DNA of 6,898 nt from Nocardioidaceae bacterium (GTDB lineage Bacteria > Actinomycetota > Actinomycetes > Propionibacteriales > Nocardioidaceae): the NCBI GenBank assembly GCA_020438665.1, contig JAGQUE010000081.1, positions 1 to 6,898 of the forward strand. The letters run 5' to 3'. Position numbers and translations under genes: made by a program. Under the pieces are notes generated by a model that was given only the letters and a program-made list of their open reading frames with translations, ran no database searches and was not told where the DNA came from. How positions within the stretch are numbered: the first letter of the stretch is position 1; every line of letters starts with the position of its first letter. Of this stretch, positions 1-5,380 are shown in pieces.

Positions 1-765
1 GCCCTCCTGGATCAGGTCGAGGAAGAGCATGCCGCGGCCGGTGTAGCGCTTGGCGAGGCTGACGACGAGGCGGAGGTTGGCCTCGAGGAGGTGGTTCTTG
101 GCCCGCCGACCGTCCTCGGCGATCCACTCGAGCTCCTCGCGCATCTTGTCGGAGATCTTGCCGCCCTTGGCGAGCTTCTCCTCGGAGAACAGGCCCGCCT
201 CGATGCGCTTGGCGAGCTCGACCTCCATCTCGGCGTTGAGCAGGGGCACCTTGCCGATCTGCTTGAGGTAGTCCTTGACCGGGTCGGCGGTCGCCCCGGC
301 GACCATCACCTGTTGCTCGGGCTCGCCGGTGTCGTCGGCATCGGAGACCACGAAGGCCTGTCGTTCGTCCTCGACGATCGTGGGGTCTGCGGCGACGTCC
401 TTCTCGAACTCGGCGTCGTCGATGTCCGGGAGCAGCTTCTTGCCATCCGGCCCGACCGCGGCGGCCGCGGGAGCGGCCTCCTCGGCGGTGCCGGTCCCGT
501 CGACCTCGAGGTCGTCGAGCTCGATGGGGGCCTCGACCCCGGGCGCGTCAGCAGTCTTGGCGGCGGGCGCGGCCTTCTTGGCGGCGGTCCTCTTGGCCGG
601 CGCAGCCTTGGCGGTCGGCACGGCGGCCTTGGGGGCGGCCTTCGCCGCCTTGGCCGGCGCTGCCTTGGCGGCGGTCGCCTTGGCGGCGGGGGCCTTCTTG
701 GCCGGGCTCGCCTTGGCAGTCTTCGCGGGTGCTTTGGCGGTTGTCTTGCGTGCGCTCGAGGACAC
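1..765 (-). CDS. sigA: Principal RNA polymerase sigma factor (SigA/RpoD family), 5' part only
   Basis: This encodes the housekeeping sigma factor that directs RNA polymerase to promoters. 255 codons are visible before the gene leaves the left edge. Residues about 9-75 are low-complexity Lys/Ala/Pro (repeats such as KAAPAAK), followed by an acidic stretch (about 76-125). Conserved region 1.2 begins near residue 161 ([16 protein letters not shown]). Region 2.1 follows at about 225-245 ([16 protein letters not shown]), then the start of 2.2 ([10 protein letters not shown]), where the window ends; regions 2.3 to 4 lie outside. The start is a GTG at 763-765, chosen because GAGAGG (771-776) sits 5 nt upstream and the basic tail follows directly. 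Region 1.2 plus an exact RpoD-type 2.1/2.2 makes the primary class far more likely than an ECF or SigB type. An alternative group 2 (HrdA/HrdD-like) sigma cannot be fully excluded without the rest. Confidence 0.95.
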   Translation of the reverse strand, partial: MSSSARKTTAKAPAKTAKASPAKKAPAAKATAAKAAPAKAAKAAPKAAVPTAKAAPAKRTAAKKAAPAAKTADAPGVEAPIELDDLEVDGTGTAEEAAPAAAAVGPDGKKLLPDIDDAEFEKDVAADPTIVEDERQAFVVSDADDTGEPEQQVMVAGATADPVKDYLKQIGKVPLLNAEMEVELAKRIEAGLFSEEKLAKGGKISDKMREELEWIAEDGRRAKNHLLEANLRLVVSLAKRYTGRGMLFLDLIQEG

Positions 766-910
766 GAAAACCTCTCGTAGAACGACGTAGGGCGCGGCGA
801 AGCCCGGTGACGTCAAGTGCCGCTCGGACATTGTGCCATGACCCTGGTCACGATTCTCCACTCCCCCACCCCGAGGGCAGCAGGCGGCCCTACGGCCTGT
901 CGCGGCGACC
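766..910. promoter_or_regulatory. Intergenic region upstream of sigA, presumed promoter region
   Basis: These 145 bp separate the sigA start from the stop of the HhH-GPD gene; both genes read leftward. On the minus strand a TTGACG hexamer (811-816) resembles a -35 box. The only nearby TAnnnT-like candidate is CTACGT/TACGTC around 784-790, which would give a spacer of about 20 nt, longer than usual. A second possible -10, CACAAT, lies near 830-835. No convincing complete promoter and no terminator hairpin with a T-run is visible, so the exact transcription start is unresolved. Confidence 0.3.
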
Positions 911-1474
911 TCATGACCGCTTCGCGGCCAGTTTCATCTCCTTCTTGTGGTCGCGCACCTTCTGCAGCGACTCCGGGTCGACGACATCCGCGACCGACCG
1001 ATAACCCGGCTCGGCGTAGGCACCGGCCGCGCTCTCCCAGCCGTCGGGGCGTACGCCGAGCTGCTTGGCGAGCAGGGCGACGAAGATGCGCGCCTTCTGC
1101 TGCCCGAAGCCGGGGAGCGCGTTCACCCGGCGCAGCAGCTCCTTGCCGGTCGTCGCCTCCGACCACAGCCGCGTCACATCGCCGTCGTAGTCGTCGACCA
1201 CGACCCGAGCAAGCTCCTGGAGCCGCGCCGCCATCGAGCCCGGGAACCGGTGGATCGCCGGTGGCGTCGAGCACAGCGCGACGAACGCCTCGGGCTCGGC
1301 CGCGGCGATCCGGTCGGGCGCGAGCGTCCCGAACCGCTGCAGCACTTTGGCCGGTCCCCGGAAGGCATGCTCCATCGGGTACTGCTGGTCGAGCATCATC
1401 CCGACCAGGAGTGCGAACGGGTCGTCGGTGAGCACCTGGTCCGCGGTGTCGTCGCCGGTGATGTGGATCGCCAT
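911..1474 (-). CDS. HhH-GPD family base-excision-repair-like protein
   Basis: A 187-residue protein of the small, conserved but uncharacterised HhH-GPD family of actinobacteria, related to endonuclease III, MutY and AlkA glycosylases. Visible landmarks are MAIHITGDD at the N-terminus, a DQQ triplet at 29-31 like the QQ of glycosylases, AFRGP at 37-41 and the helix-hairpin-helix motif [10 protein letters not shown] at 120-129. By spacing from the HhH, the catalytic Lys of EndoIII-type enzymes corresponds to Gln126 (Lys127 is adjacent). The catalytic Asp position corresponds to Asp144, but the usual VDTHV context is absent. There is only one Cys (68), so there is no [4Fe-4S] loop. The ATG at 1472-1474 is chosen for its AGGA (1482-1485) at 7 nt and for the family-like MxIHITGD start; an ATG five codons upstream (1487-1489) is possible. 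DNA binding is likely; glycosylase activity is unproven. Confidence 0.85.
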   Translation of the reverse strand: MAIHITGDDTADQVLTDDPFALLVGMMLDQQYPMEHAFRGPAKVLQRFGTLAPDRIAAAEPEAFVALCSTPPAIHRFPGSMAARLQELARVVVDDYDGDVTRLWSEATTGKELLRRVNALPGFGQQKARIFVALLAKQLGVRPDGWESAAGAYAEPGYRSVADVVDPESLQKVRDHKKEMKLAAKRS

Positions 1475-1481
1475 GCGCCCA

Positions 1482-1485
1482 TCCT
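1482..1485 (-). promoter_or_regulatory. Ribosome-binding site supporting the HhH-GPD start
   Basis: AGGA on the minus strand lies 7 nt before the ATG at 1472-1474. It overlaps the alternative upstream ATG region (1487-1489), which itself has only a weaker AGG about 9 nt upstream. This favours the shorter 187-residue product. Confidence 0.5.
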
Positions 1486-1557
1486 GCATCACCACCGACC
1501 TGATGAGTGCGCGCACCCGACCTGGGGTATCCCGCTGGCACAGCTGCCGTGGAAGGA

Positions 1558-1610
1558 GCAGCGGCGGAGCGGCCGCGTTGGCGCCCCAGCAGCTCGGCAG
1601 GCGCCGCTGC
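1558..1610. repeat. Inverted repeat with 9-bp arms in spacer
   Basis: GCAGCGGCG (1558-1566) is perfectly complementary to CGCCGCTGC (1602-1610). Inside it, GGCGCC occurs twice (1580-1585 and 1600-1605) and can form a competing stem. The palindrome GCGGCCGC lies at 1569-1576. Whether it is a leader structure, an operator or chance in GC-rich DNA is undecided. Confidence 0.35.
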
Positions 1611-1668
1611 CGCGCGCCCGCCCCCAGAGCCGGGGTCGATGCGCTGGCAGGGCGACTCGCCCACACCC

Positions 1669-1696
1669 GCGCGATCCCCGGAATCGAGGATCGCGC
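1669..1696 (-). terminator. Candidate terminator hairpin downstream of usp
   Basis: GCGCGATCC (1669-1677) and GGATCGCGC (1688-1696) form a perfect 9-bp stem with a 10-nt loop, beginning about 10 nt past the usp stop codon on the minus strand. No U-tract follows, which is common for actinobacterial terminators. The position right behind the gene is the main support. Confidence 0.5.
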
Positions 1697-1706
1697 CCGG
1701 AAGTGA

Positions 1707-2117
1707 TCAGTCGGCGTCGGCCGCCTTGACCGCCAGCACCGGGCAGTGTGCGTCGAGCAGGATCCGCTGGGCGTTGCTGCCGAGGATCAGCTTGCCGACC
1801 GGCGACCGCCGGCGCAGGCCGATGACGATGAGCTCGGCGTCGTTGGCCTCGGCGATGCTGATGAGGTCCTCAGCGGGTTCGAAGCCGCGGACCATCTCAC
1901 GCACCTCATGGTCGATGCCGGCGTCCTTGAGCTGCTGGTCGACCTTGGCCATCGCCTCGTCGGCCCGGCGCGACTCGGTGCCGTCGAACTCGTCTCCGCC
2001 CCGATGAGAGTTGACCACGATGAGTCGACTGTTGCGCAGCTTGGCTTCCTCGATGGCGCGTGCCAGTGCGGCGTCGCCCTCGGGCTTCACTACGTATCCC
2101 ACGACGACGGTCCCCAT
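1707..2117 (-). CDS. Universal stress protein (UspA family), single domain
   Basis: A 136-residue single-domain Usp with an alpha/beta Rossmann-like fold, expected in the cytoplasm. The N-terminal strand MGTVVVGYVVKPEGDAAL carries the usual Val-rich beta1 and the helix start. A second strand RLIVVNSHRG lies at 31-40. A third, AELIVIGLRRRSPVGK, at 94-109 runs into the nucleotide loop, with GSNAQRIL at 113-120 and CPVLAVK at 125-131. The classical ATP motif is G-2x-G-9x-G-(S/T). Here Gly100, Gly113 and Ser114 are present, but the second Gly is Arg103 (GLRRR). The ATG at 2115-2117 has an ideal AAGGAG (2124-2129) 6 nt upstream. The gene is divergent from the small hypothetical gene at 2246. The family assignment is secure; the stress or ligand sensed cannot be read from the sequence. 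Confidence 0.93.
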   Translation of the reverse strand: MGTVVVGYVVKPEGDAALARAIEEAKLRNSRLIVVNSHRGGDEFDGTESRRADEAMAKVDQQLKDAGIDHEVREMVRGFEPAEDLISIAEANDAELIVIGLRRRSPVGKLILGSNAQRILLDAHCPVLAVKAADAD

Positions 2118-2245
2118 CGACCACTCCTTCTGCGACGACAGCCCGGGATGGGCCCTCCCTCCACGCACGGTATCGAATCGCTCGTCCCGTCGCAGCCTGT
2201 GGATGGTCAATCCGGTCACACCGCGGTCTGCGCGAGGCTGCTCGG
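2118..2245. promoter_or_regulatory. Divergent intergenic region between usp and the hypothetical gene
   Basis: These 128 bp must carry promoters for both directions. On the minus strand TTGACC (2205-2210) resembles a -35 and TACCGT (2167-2172) fits a TAnnnT -10. They are about 32 nt apart, so they do not form one promoter. No clear operator palindrome is seen. Confidence 0.3.
2233..2237 (+). promoter_or_regulatory. Ribosome-binding site deciding the GTG start of the hypothetical gene
   Basis: CGAGG lies 8 nt before the GTG at 2246-2248. Neither of the internal candidates, GTG 2282 and ATG 2309, has a comparable site. This supports the longer 144-residue product. Confidence 0.4.
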
Positions 2246-2680
2246 GTGTCTCCCGGCCTCGTCGATCCGCTGCCTCGGCCGGTGCGCCGTGGCCTGCGCG
2301 CCCTGGTCATGGAACTCACCGACTGGGGCCGCACGCAGCGCTTCCCGGTGACGATCTCGGTCGGGGTGCCGGGCGGGCTCCGGCTCACGTGGACCATCGA
2401 CGCCGATCCGGGGGACCTCGCGCTGCGGACCCAGGTCGTGGCGGCGCTGCTGGCCCGATCGCTCCCCGACGAGGCCACGGCCGATCCCCCGCCGGTGTGC
2501 TGGCTGACGCGGCCGGGCACGATCGCGTGGCACGATCTGGACGCGGCCTGGCTCCCCGCCGCGCGCGCGGCCTACGACGAGGCCGGTGTGCCGCTCACGT
2601 TCGTCGTGGTCACCAAGACGGCGTGGTGGGACCCGCGCAGCGGGCTGGCGCAGCGGTGGCGTCGGCCGCGTCGCCGCTGA
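2246..2680 (+). CDS. Hypothetical protein, 144 residues, conserved-looking
   Basis: I do not recognise a named family. The product begins with an amphipathic helix rich in Arg and Leu (about 11-28, ending in ELTDWG). A predicted strand pair follows (FPVTISVGVPGGLRLTWTID, 33-52), then a helix (LALRTQVVAALLARSL, 58-73). The C-terminal half is the most distinctive: WLTRPG (86-91), WHDLDAAWLPAARAAYDEAG (95-114), PLTFVVVTK (116-124) and WWDPRSG (127-133), with a basic tail RWRRPRRR. There is no signal peptide or membrane helix, and only one Cys. The mix of strands and helices suggests a small soluble alpha/beta protein. GTG 2246 is taken as the start because of its ribosome-binding site. The ATG at 2309 would give 123 residues and lose the first helix. 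It is convergent with the GCS2 gene 35 bp away. Confidence 0.7.
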   Translation: MSPGLVDPLPRPVRRGLRALVMELTDWGRTQRFPVTISVGVPGGLRLTWTIDADPGDLALRTQVVAALLARSLPDEATADPPPVCWLTRPGTIAWHDLDAAWLPAARAAYDEAGVPLTFVVVTKTAWWDPRSGLAQRWRRPRRR

Positions 2681-2720
2681 CCTCACCAGCGACGAACGAG
2701 CCGTGCCCCAGCAGGTCAGC
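2676..2720. repeat. Inverted repeat embracing both convergent stop codons
   Basis: GCTGACCT (2676-2683) and AGGTCAGC (2713-2720) are perfect 8-bp complements separated by 29 nt. Each arm contains the TGA stop of one of the two convergent genes (2678-2680 on plus, 2716-2718 on minus). It could act as a weak bidirectional terminator, but the loop is long, there is no T-run, and chance is possible. Confidence 0.3.
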
Positions 2721-4182
2721 CCCAGGTGTGGACCGGCTCGTTGGTGTGCATGTGGTCGCGGTATTCGTGGAGCACGTGGCGCAGCGCCTCGTAGCGGTCG
2801 GCCTGGGCGTGTTCGCCCATCTTGGTGACGAACCACTCGGCGCCGTTGATGCCGGTGAGGCACCGCTGCTCGACGATGCCGAGCAGCCGGTCGCGCACGG
2901 ACGTCTCGACGCCCCACCGCTCCAGCCCTTCGTGGGCCAGGGGCAGCAGCCGCCGCAGGACCAGCTCGGTCGCCGGGACCTGCCCGATGCCGGGCCAATA
3001 GAGCTGGGCGTCGATGCCGTGGAGCGCGGCGGCGTGGAAGTTCTCCTCGGCTGCGCTGAACGACATCTGGCTCCACAGCGGTCGTTCGTTGTCGGCCAAC
3101 GAGCGGACCACGCCGAAATAGAATGCCGCGTTGGCCATCATGTCGGCCACGGTCGGGCCGGCCCCGAGGATGCGGTTCTCGACACGCAGGTGGGGCACGC
3201 CGCCCTGGATGTCATAGACCGGGCGGTTCCAGCGATAGATGGTCCCGTTGTGAAGTCGCAGCTCGGGGAGCTTGGGGATGCCGCCCTCCTCGAGCACGGC
3301 GACCGGGTCCTCGTCCTCGGTGATGGGAAGCAGCGCCGGGAAGTAGCGGACGTTCTCCTCGAACAGGTCGAACACGGAGGTGATCCAGCGCTCGCCGAAC
3401 CACACCCGGGGCCGGACGCCCTGCACCTTGAGCTCCTCGCTGCGGGTGTCGGTGGCCTGCTCGAAGAGCGGGATGCGCGTCTCGCGCCAGAGCTCCTTGC
3501 CGAGCAGGTAGGGCGAGTTGGCGCCGAGCGCCACCTGCACGCCCGCGATGACCTGGGAGGCGTTCCAATAGTCGGGGAAGTCGTCGGGCGAGGTCTGCAC
3601 GTGGAACTGGGTGCTGGTGCAGGCGGCCTCGGGCAGGATCGAGTCGGAGGTTGTCCGCAGCCGCTCGTGATGTCCCGAGATGTCGATGAGGATGTCCTCG
3701 CCCCGGGCCTGGAGGATCTGCTCGCTCAGCAGCTGATAGCGCGGGTTGGCGCTGATCGAGGACGGCGCCATATGGCCCTCGGCCAACGTCGGCAGGATGC
3801 CGATCATGACGAGGTGGGCACCAATGGCGGCCGACTTGTGCTCCGCGTCGTTGAGGCTGCGCCGCAGGCTGTCCTCGAACGTCGTGAGCCCGCCTTCGCG
3901 CAGCTTGGCCGGCTGGACGTTCATCTCGATGTTGAACTGCCCCAGCTCGGTCTGGAAGTCGGGGTCGGCGATCGCCTCGAGCGCCTGGGCGTTCTTGAGC
4001 GCGGGATCGCCGGTCTCGTCGACCAGGTTGAGCTCGACCTCGAGCCCGGTCATCGGGTCGTCGGTGTCGAACCGGGACTCGCGCAGCATCCTCTCGAACA
4101 CGTCAAGGCAGCGACGGACCTTCTCACGGTGCTTGGTCCGGTCAGCCCGCGAGAACTCCTGGGCGTCGACCTCTTCTCCCAT
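2716..4182 (-). CDS. Glutamate-cysteine ligase-like protein (GCS2 family, actinobacterial ~490-residue type)
   Basis: A 488-residue soluble protein of the GCS2 group of carboxylate-amine ligases, which join the gamma-carboxyl of glutamate to an amine using ATP. Family-like segments in order are GLEVELNLVDE (46-56, the Glu-rich metal/ATP-binding strand), ELGQFNIEMNV (79-89), ANPRYQLL, ACTSTQFHVQ, GANSPYLLGKELWRETR, LFEQATDTR, VRPRVWFGERW, LRLHNGTIYRWNRP and the acidic strand LRVENRILGAGPT. MSFSAAEENFHAAA lies in the C-terminal part, and the chain ends in HMHTNEPVHTWG. The length exceeds the roughly 370-430 residues of YbdK- or EgtA-type members. The ATG at 4180-4182 has a weak AGGG 7 nt upstream. 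Actinobacteria normally make mycothiol rather than glutathione, so the acceptor may not be cysteine. DUF4192 lies 65 bp upstream on the same strand. The family is secure; the exact substrate is not. Confidence 0.85.
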   Translation of the reverse strand: MGEEVDAQEFSRADRTKHREKVRRCLDVFERMLRESRFDTDDPMTGLEVELNLVDETGDPALKNAQALEAIADPDFQTELGQFNIEMNVQPAKLREGGLTTFEDSLRRSLNDAEHKSAAIGAHLVMIGILPTLAEGHMAPSSISANPRYQLLSEQILQARGEDILIDISGHHERLRTTSDSILPEAACTSTQFHVQTSPDDFPDYWNASQVIAGVQVALGANSPYLLGKELWRETRIPLFEQATDTRSEELKVQGVRPRVWFGERWITSVFDLFEENVRYFPALLPITEDEDPVAVLEEGGIPKLPELRLHNGTIYRWNRPVYDIQGGVPHLRVENRILGAGPTVADMMANAAFYFGVVRSLADNERPLWSQMSFSAAEENFHAAALHGIDAQLYWPGIGQVPATELVLRRLLPLAHEGLERWGVETSVRDRLLGIVEQRCLTGINGAEWFVTKMGEHAQADRYEALRHVLHEYRDHMHTNEPVHTWG

Positions 4183-4247
4183 GGGGGAACCCTAGAGCCC
4201 GCGAGCACGCCGCAACAGCCGCCATCCGGCCAGCGACAGACGCAGGC

Positions 4248-5198
4248 TCACGCCCGGCGCTCGGTCATCGCCTCGTCCCACACGCTCGGTGGGACGGCGC
4301 GCAGCAACGACTCGGCCAGCGCGTCGGCGAGCGGGTCGCCGCTCTGCTCCTCGAAACAGCGGTCGAGGGCGCACCAGGCCAGGGCCCCCCGGCCGTCCAG
4401 CCACGCGGCAAAACCGAGGAGCATCGCCGGCGCCGCGACATAGCCTTCCGGCGCCGCCCTCAGCACGCCCGTCCACAGGTCGACGTGGGCACGGGCCATG
4501 GGTCGCTCGAGCATCGCCCACACCCGCTCGCGCAGCTCGGGCTCGGTCAGGTCGACCAGCAGCCGGGCCACCCGGTCGGGCGCCGGCACCCGGCCCGCGA
4601 GGCCCTCGACGACGCAGCTGCGCAGCCACGCCGTCTCGGCGACCAGCTGGTCGCGAGCGGGCGGTCCGACCAGGGCCATCACCCCGCGGACAGCCGCGAC
4701 CGCCTCGGGGTCGGGTGACAGGGAGCGGGCCAGCGCCTCGCGCGAGTCCAGCATCACCTCGCCGCGCAGCACCGCGTCGGCGAGGAACGGGTGGGCCGAG
4801 ATGTCGAACCGATGTCCGGACCGGCCGGCCTTGACGCCGTCGAGCAGCGGGAACCACCGGCCGTCCGACACGCGCAGCGCTTCCTTGACCTCGACGGCGT
4901 GGTCACGCAGGTCCGCGATCACGTCGCGCACGAACCGACGGACCAGCGGGCCGTCGTCGGCATAGAGCACCAGGACGACCGAGGTCGCGCCCTCCCGGGC
5001 CACCGGCGCGACGAGCAGGTCGACGACGCCTGCGACGTCGCGACGCGCCTCGGGGAGGTCGACCCGGGCGTGGAAGGGGCGCCGCGCGCCGAAGGTCAAC
5101 ATCACCAGGGAGCGGCTGGGGTGGAAGCCGAGGAGCACGGGGACCAGGGCGAGGACGTCCTCGGGGGTGCGGGCCACGAGGCGGGGTGGGTTCGTCAT
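4248..5198 (-). CDS. DUF4192 domain-containing protein
   Basis: A 316-residue soluble protein of the actinobacterial DUF4192 family, whose function is unknown. The N-terminal hallmark is VPVLLGFHPSRSLVMLTFG (19-37), following an ARTPEDVLA opening. A strand resembling ATSVVLVLYADD (71-82) and a helix with VRRFVRDVIADL come next. A short RVSDGRWFPL segment (109-118) follows. The C-terminal hallmark is LLGFAAWLDGRGALAWCALD (260-279), followed by DPLADALAESLLRAVPP. There are no membrane segments. The ATG at 5196-5198 is chosen because CGAGAG (5206-5211) lies 7 nt upstream and the family motif begins soon after; a longer frame reaching 5378 would cover the dinB control region. The gene is 65 bp upstream of the GCS2 gene, so the two may share a transcript. 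It is divergent from dinB. Confidence 0.85.
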   Translation of the reverse strand: MTNPPRLVARTPEDVLALVPVLLGFHPSRSLVMLTFGARRPFHARVDLPEARRDVAGVVDLLVAPVAREGATSVVLVLYADDGPLVRRFVRDVIADLRDHAVEVKEALRVSDGRWFPLLDGVKAGRSGHRFDISAHPFLADAVLRGEVMLDSREALARSLSPDPEAVAAVRGVMALVGPPARDQLVAETAWLRSCVVEGLAGRVPAPDRVARLLVDLTEPELRERVWAMLERPMARAHVDLWTGVLRAAPEGYVAAPAMLLGFAAWLDGRGALAWCALDRCFEEQSGDPLADALAESLLRAVPPSVWDEAMTERRA

Positions 5199-5289
5199 GG
5201 GTCGACTCTCGGCGTGGCCCCGGCGGGGCCGCAGGGCCGTGACGTCCCGTGGTGGACAGCGCCGCGCGACGAGGGGCTGTGGATGCGAA

Positions 5290-5307
5290 GCGGGCCGCGT
5301 GGCCCGC
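5290..5307. repeat. Short palindrome upstream of dinB
   Basis: GCGGGCC (5290-5296) and GGCCCGC (5301-5307) form a perfect 7-bp inverted repeat with a 4-nt centre, and the palindrome CCGTACGG (5307-5314) abuts it. It lies about 28 bp upstream of the candidate dinB -10 box, where an operator could act. Chance is also plausible in such GC-rich DNA. Confidence 0.3.
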
Positions 5308-5334
5308 CGTACGGCCGCTGTCGGTGGGAGCAGG

Positions 5335-5340
5335 TACGTT
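5335..5340 (+). promoter_or_regulatory. Candidate -10 box for dinB
   Basis: TACGTT fits the actinobacterial TAnnnT -10 pattern. It ends 6 nt before an ATG at 5347, the spacing expected if transcription starts on that A. No good -35 hexamer is visible 17-18 nt upstream. Confidence 0.4.
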
Positions 5341-5346
5341 GCCGCC

Positions 5347-5370
5347 ATGCCGTCCTGGACCGACAGGTGA
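5347..5370 (+). CDS. Possible leaderless 7-codon upstream ORF before dinB
   Basis: ATG followed by six codons and TGA would encode MPSWTDR. Its ATG lies exactly where a transcript from the TACGTT box would begin, so it could be translated leaderless. Its stop codon overlaps the purine-rich dinB ribosome-binding site (5365-5374) and lies 10 nt before the dinB ATG. This would allow translational coupling. There is no direct evidence of expression. Confidence 0.3.
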   Translation: MPSWTDR

Positions 5371-5380
5371 GGGGCCACTG

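Larger units (their letters stand above)
1475..1706. other. Non-coding spacer between the HhH-GPD and usp genes
   Basis: These 232 bp have open frames in several directions, but none has a recognisable protein, a good ribosome-binding site or conserved-looking composition. It holds two GC-rich inverted repeats (1558-1610 and 1669-1696, listed separately). No tRNA fold or known small RNA was recognised. It should contain the usp terminator and, on the minus strand, the leader of the HhH-GPD gene. Confidence 0.5.
5199..5380. promoter_or_regulatory. Divergent control region between DUF4192 and dinB
   Basis: These 182 bp separate two divergent starts. They contain GGCCCC-ggc-GGGGCC (5216-5230) close to the DUF4192 start, a 7-bp stem palindrome at 5290-5307 followed directly by CCGTACGG (5307-5314), a TACGTT -10-like box and a 7-codon ORF. 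No actinobacterial SOS box of the form TCGAAC-n4-GTTCGA is present. This agrees with reports that mycobacterial dinB genes are not LexA-controlled. Confidence 0.45.

Noticed and set aside
91..780. Gly/Leu-rich open frames on the plus strand opposite sigA
   Set aside because: They are the complement of the Lys/Ala-rich tail and sigma region 1.2/2.1. The low-complexity composition is a mirror of that repeat, with no plausible start signal.
1475..1666. An N-terminal extension of the HhH-GPD protein up to position 1666
   Set aside because: The extra sequence is Arg/Ala-rich without family resemblance, crosses the inverted repeat at 1558-1610, and a better start with AGGA exists at 1474.
2011..4443. 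An 810-codon open frame on the plus strand opposite the GCS2 ligase gene
   Set aside because: It is antisense to a gene with many recognisable family motifs, runs through two other real genes and resembles no family. Long antisense frames are expected from G/C-ending codons in such DNA.
5216..5230. GGCCCC-ggc-GGGGCC palindrome near the DUF4192 start
   Set aside because: It is a perfect 6-bp stem, but short, all G/C and of a kind expected often by chance here. It is mentioned within the control region and not called as an operator.
5199..5378. A 60-residue N-terminal extension of the DUF4192 protein
   Set aside because: ATG 5196-5198 has its own ribosome-binding site and the family motif starts soon after. 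The extension would occupy the divergent control region.
5249..5380. An N-terminal extension of DinB from a GTG at 5249
   Set aside because: The Pol IV family starts a few residues before HLDLDAFF, and ATG 5381 has a good ribosome-binding site. The extra residues look non-coding and would overlap the promoter region.
5199..5380. LexA/SOS box upstream of dinB
   Set aside because: I looked for TCGAAC-n4-GTTCGA and close variants on both strands and found none.
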